From positions 1 through 33,936 of the forward strand of contig JAGQJZ010000024.1 in the NCBI GenBank assembly GCA_020430445.1: DNA of 33,936 nucleotides. Direction: 5' to 3'. The position numbers and the translations under genes are program-made. A model generated the notes under the pieces. It saw nothing but the letters and a program-made list of their open reading frames with translations, did no database searches and was not told the origin of the DNA. Positions within the stretch are counted from its first letter, which is position 1; every line of letters begins with the position of its first letter. The DNA comes from Nitrospina sp. GTDB lineage: Bacteria; Nitrospinota; Nitrospinia; Nitrospinales; Nitrospinaceae. Below, piece after piece: positions 33,081 through 33,936 of this stretch.

Positions 33081-33936
33081 TCACCCCTTGCGTTCGCGCA
33101 CGATAATGGAAGGGTCGATCCGCCCAATATCCGGGCGCCCTGTCAGGACCATGGCCTTCTTCAATTCCATTTCCTTCTCCTTGAGGAAAAAGGAGACCCC
33201 CTCCTGACCGGCTCCAAAGGCGGCAATACAAATAGGCCGGCCGATCAGCACCGCGTCCGCCCCCAGCGCCAGCATCTTCAGAATATCGGAACCGTCGCGG
33301 ATGCCACCATCCACCAGCACCTTGATGCGGCCATTCACCGCCGCCGCGATCTCCGGCAACACGTCCGCCGTGCCGGGCATGTGGTCCATCACCCGCCCAC
33401 CGTGATTCGACACCACGATGGCGTCGGCCCCGGCCTCGATGGCGGCGAGCGCCGATTCCGGGTTCATGATCCCCTTGAGCACGAAGGGCACCGAAAGATG
33501 CGTTTTCAATTCCTGCAGGTCTTCAATACTCTTGGGCCCCACCGCCTGCCCCTTGAGGGACATGGTCTTGAAAGATGCGGCGTCGATATCGATGCCAACG
33601 GCAATGGCCCCGGCATCGGTGGCGGCATGGAACCGGTGCAGGATATCGAGGTTGGATTCGCGCGGCTTGAAGATGGGAATGCCCAGCCCGCCCCGCTTTT
33701 TGATCGCCTCCAGCCCGATGCGGTATTTCGTCGGGCTGGCCCCGTCGCCCACCATCCCCAGCGTGCCGCAATTGAGACAGCCGTCCAGAACAGCGGCGGC
33801 GTACTCCTCCTCGCTCATGCCCCCGCCGAGGTTGGTCTCCATTCCGGTGATCGGAGCGGCGAGCACGGGAGATTCCAGTTTTTTTCCAAATAATTGGATA
33901 GTTACATTAGGATTTTTAATGTTATGGATCGTCCTT
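33081..33936 (-). CDS. FMN-dependent 2-hydroxyacid dehydrogenase/oxidase (5' end outside window)
   Basis: About 284 residues are visible and the frame stays open to the window edge, so the N terminus is missing. GTG 33866 is internal, because the upstream residues (VTIQLFGKKLESPV) continue the family's first barrel strand. Marks of the lactate/glycolate oxidase family are PVLAAPITGME, VPFVLKGIMNPESA and the catalytic SNHGGRVMDH (His base and Arg). LVDGGIRDGSDILKMLALGADAVLIGRP binds the FMN phosphate. These enzymes oxidise L-2-hydroxy acids such as lactate or glycolate. The related type 2 isopentenyl diphosphate isomerases are an alternative, but they lack the SNHGG motif. Confidence 0.85.
   Translation of the reverse strand, partial: RTIHNIKNPNVTIQLFGKKLESPVLAAPITGMETNLGGGMSEEEYAAAVLDGCLNCGTLGMVGDGASPTKYRIGLEAIKKRGGLGIPIFKPRESNLDILHRFHAATDAGAIAVGIDIDAASFKTMSLKGQAVGPKSIEDLQELKTHLSVPFVLKGIMNPESALAAIEAGADAIVVSNHGGRVMDHMPGTADVLPEIAAAVNGRIKVLVDGGIRDGSDILKMLALGADAVLIGRPICIAAFGAGQEGVSFFLKEKEMELKKAMVLTGRPDIGRIDPSIIVRERKG

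Noticed and set aside
1..33936. CRISPR arrays, tRNA or rRNA genes, phage genes
   Set aside because: No regularly spaced repeats, cloverleaf-like segments or phage protein motifs were seen on either strand.

Overview
This 33.9 kb, GC-rich window looks like chromosome from a chemolithoautotrophic, diderm bacterium, most probably a Nitrospina-like nitrite oxidiser (Nitrospinota). The reasoning is contextual. It carries both subunits of ATP-citrate lyase (the key enzyme of the reductive TCA cycle), an exported chlorite dismutase of the kind found in nitrite oxidisers, and a complete outer-membrane secretin system. No marker gene (rRNA, tRNA, nitrite oxidoreductase) is present, so the assignment is an inference.

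Layout. (1) 1-3.7 kb: the tail of an ATP-grasp protein, a lipoprotein related to cholesterol-dependent cytolysins (CDC), convergent with a chlorite dismutase, and a small unknown gene. (2) 3.9-16.0 kb: one tight + strand type II secretion operon in the order gspC-E-F-G-H-I-J-K-L-M-D, behind an extended -10 promoter. Genes abut or overlap by ATGA, except for a larger gspG/gspH overlap. (3) 16.2-20.3 kb: a sulfur amino-acid cluster (cysteine synthase, zinc-ribbon threonine synthase, a ThiS/MoaD-like sulfur carrier, a second cysteine-synthase-like enzyme), then a thioredoxin-fold [2Fe-2S] ferredoxin. (4) 20.3-25.9 kb: a - strand operon of a family 2 glycosyltransferase, an exported HEAT-repeat protein and two half-size ABC exporters that form an asymmetric heterodimer. 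(5) 26.1-27.7 kb: a polyprenyl diphosphate synthase and an AMMECR1-domain protein on +. (6) 27.7-31.9 kb: aclB-aclA on -, ending in a strong intrinsic terminator. (7) 31.9-33.9 kb: a 413-bp intergenic region holding a 92-bp MITE-like element, then an HpcH/HpaI aldolase and an FMN-dependent 2-hydroxyacid dehydrogenase/oxidase that runs off the window edge.

How the genes work together. The Acl subunits cleave citrate to acetyl-CoA and oxaloacetate for carbon fixation. Chlorite dismutase would detoxify chlorite in the periplasm. The type II system exports folded periplasmic proteins, and the CDC-like lipoprotein next door is an attractive but unproven client. The sulfur cluster suggests cysteine (or homocysteine) synthesis from a protein-bound thiocarboxylate. 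The glycosyltransferase/HEAT/ABC operon suggests export of a glycosylated or lipid-linked product.

Most notable points: the CDC-like lipoprotein with a non-CDC C-terminal domain; an AclA enlarged to about 905 residues that seems to hold a second, degenerate citrate-synthase-like segment; a secretin with an N-terminal SH3-like domain; the sulfur-carrier cluster; and the MITE-like element upstream of aclB. No CRISPR array, tRNA, rRNA or phage gene was seen.
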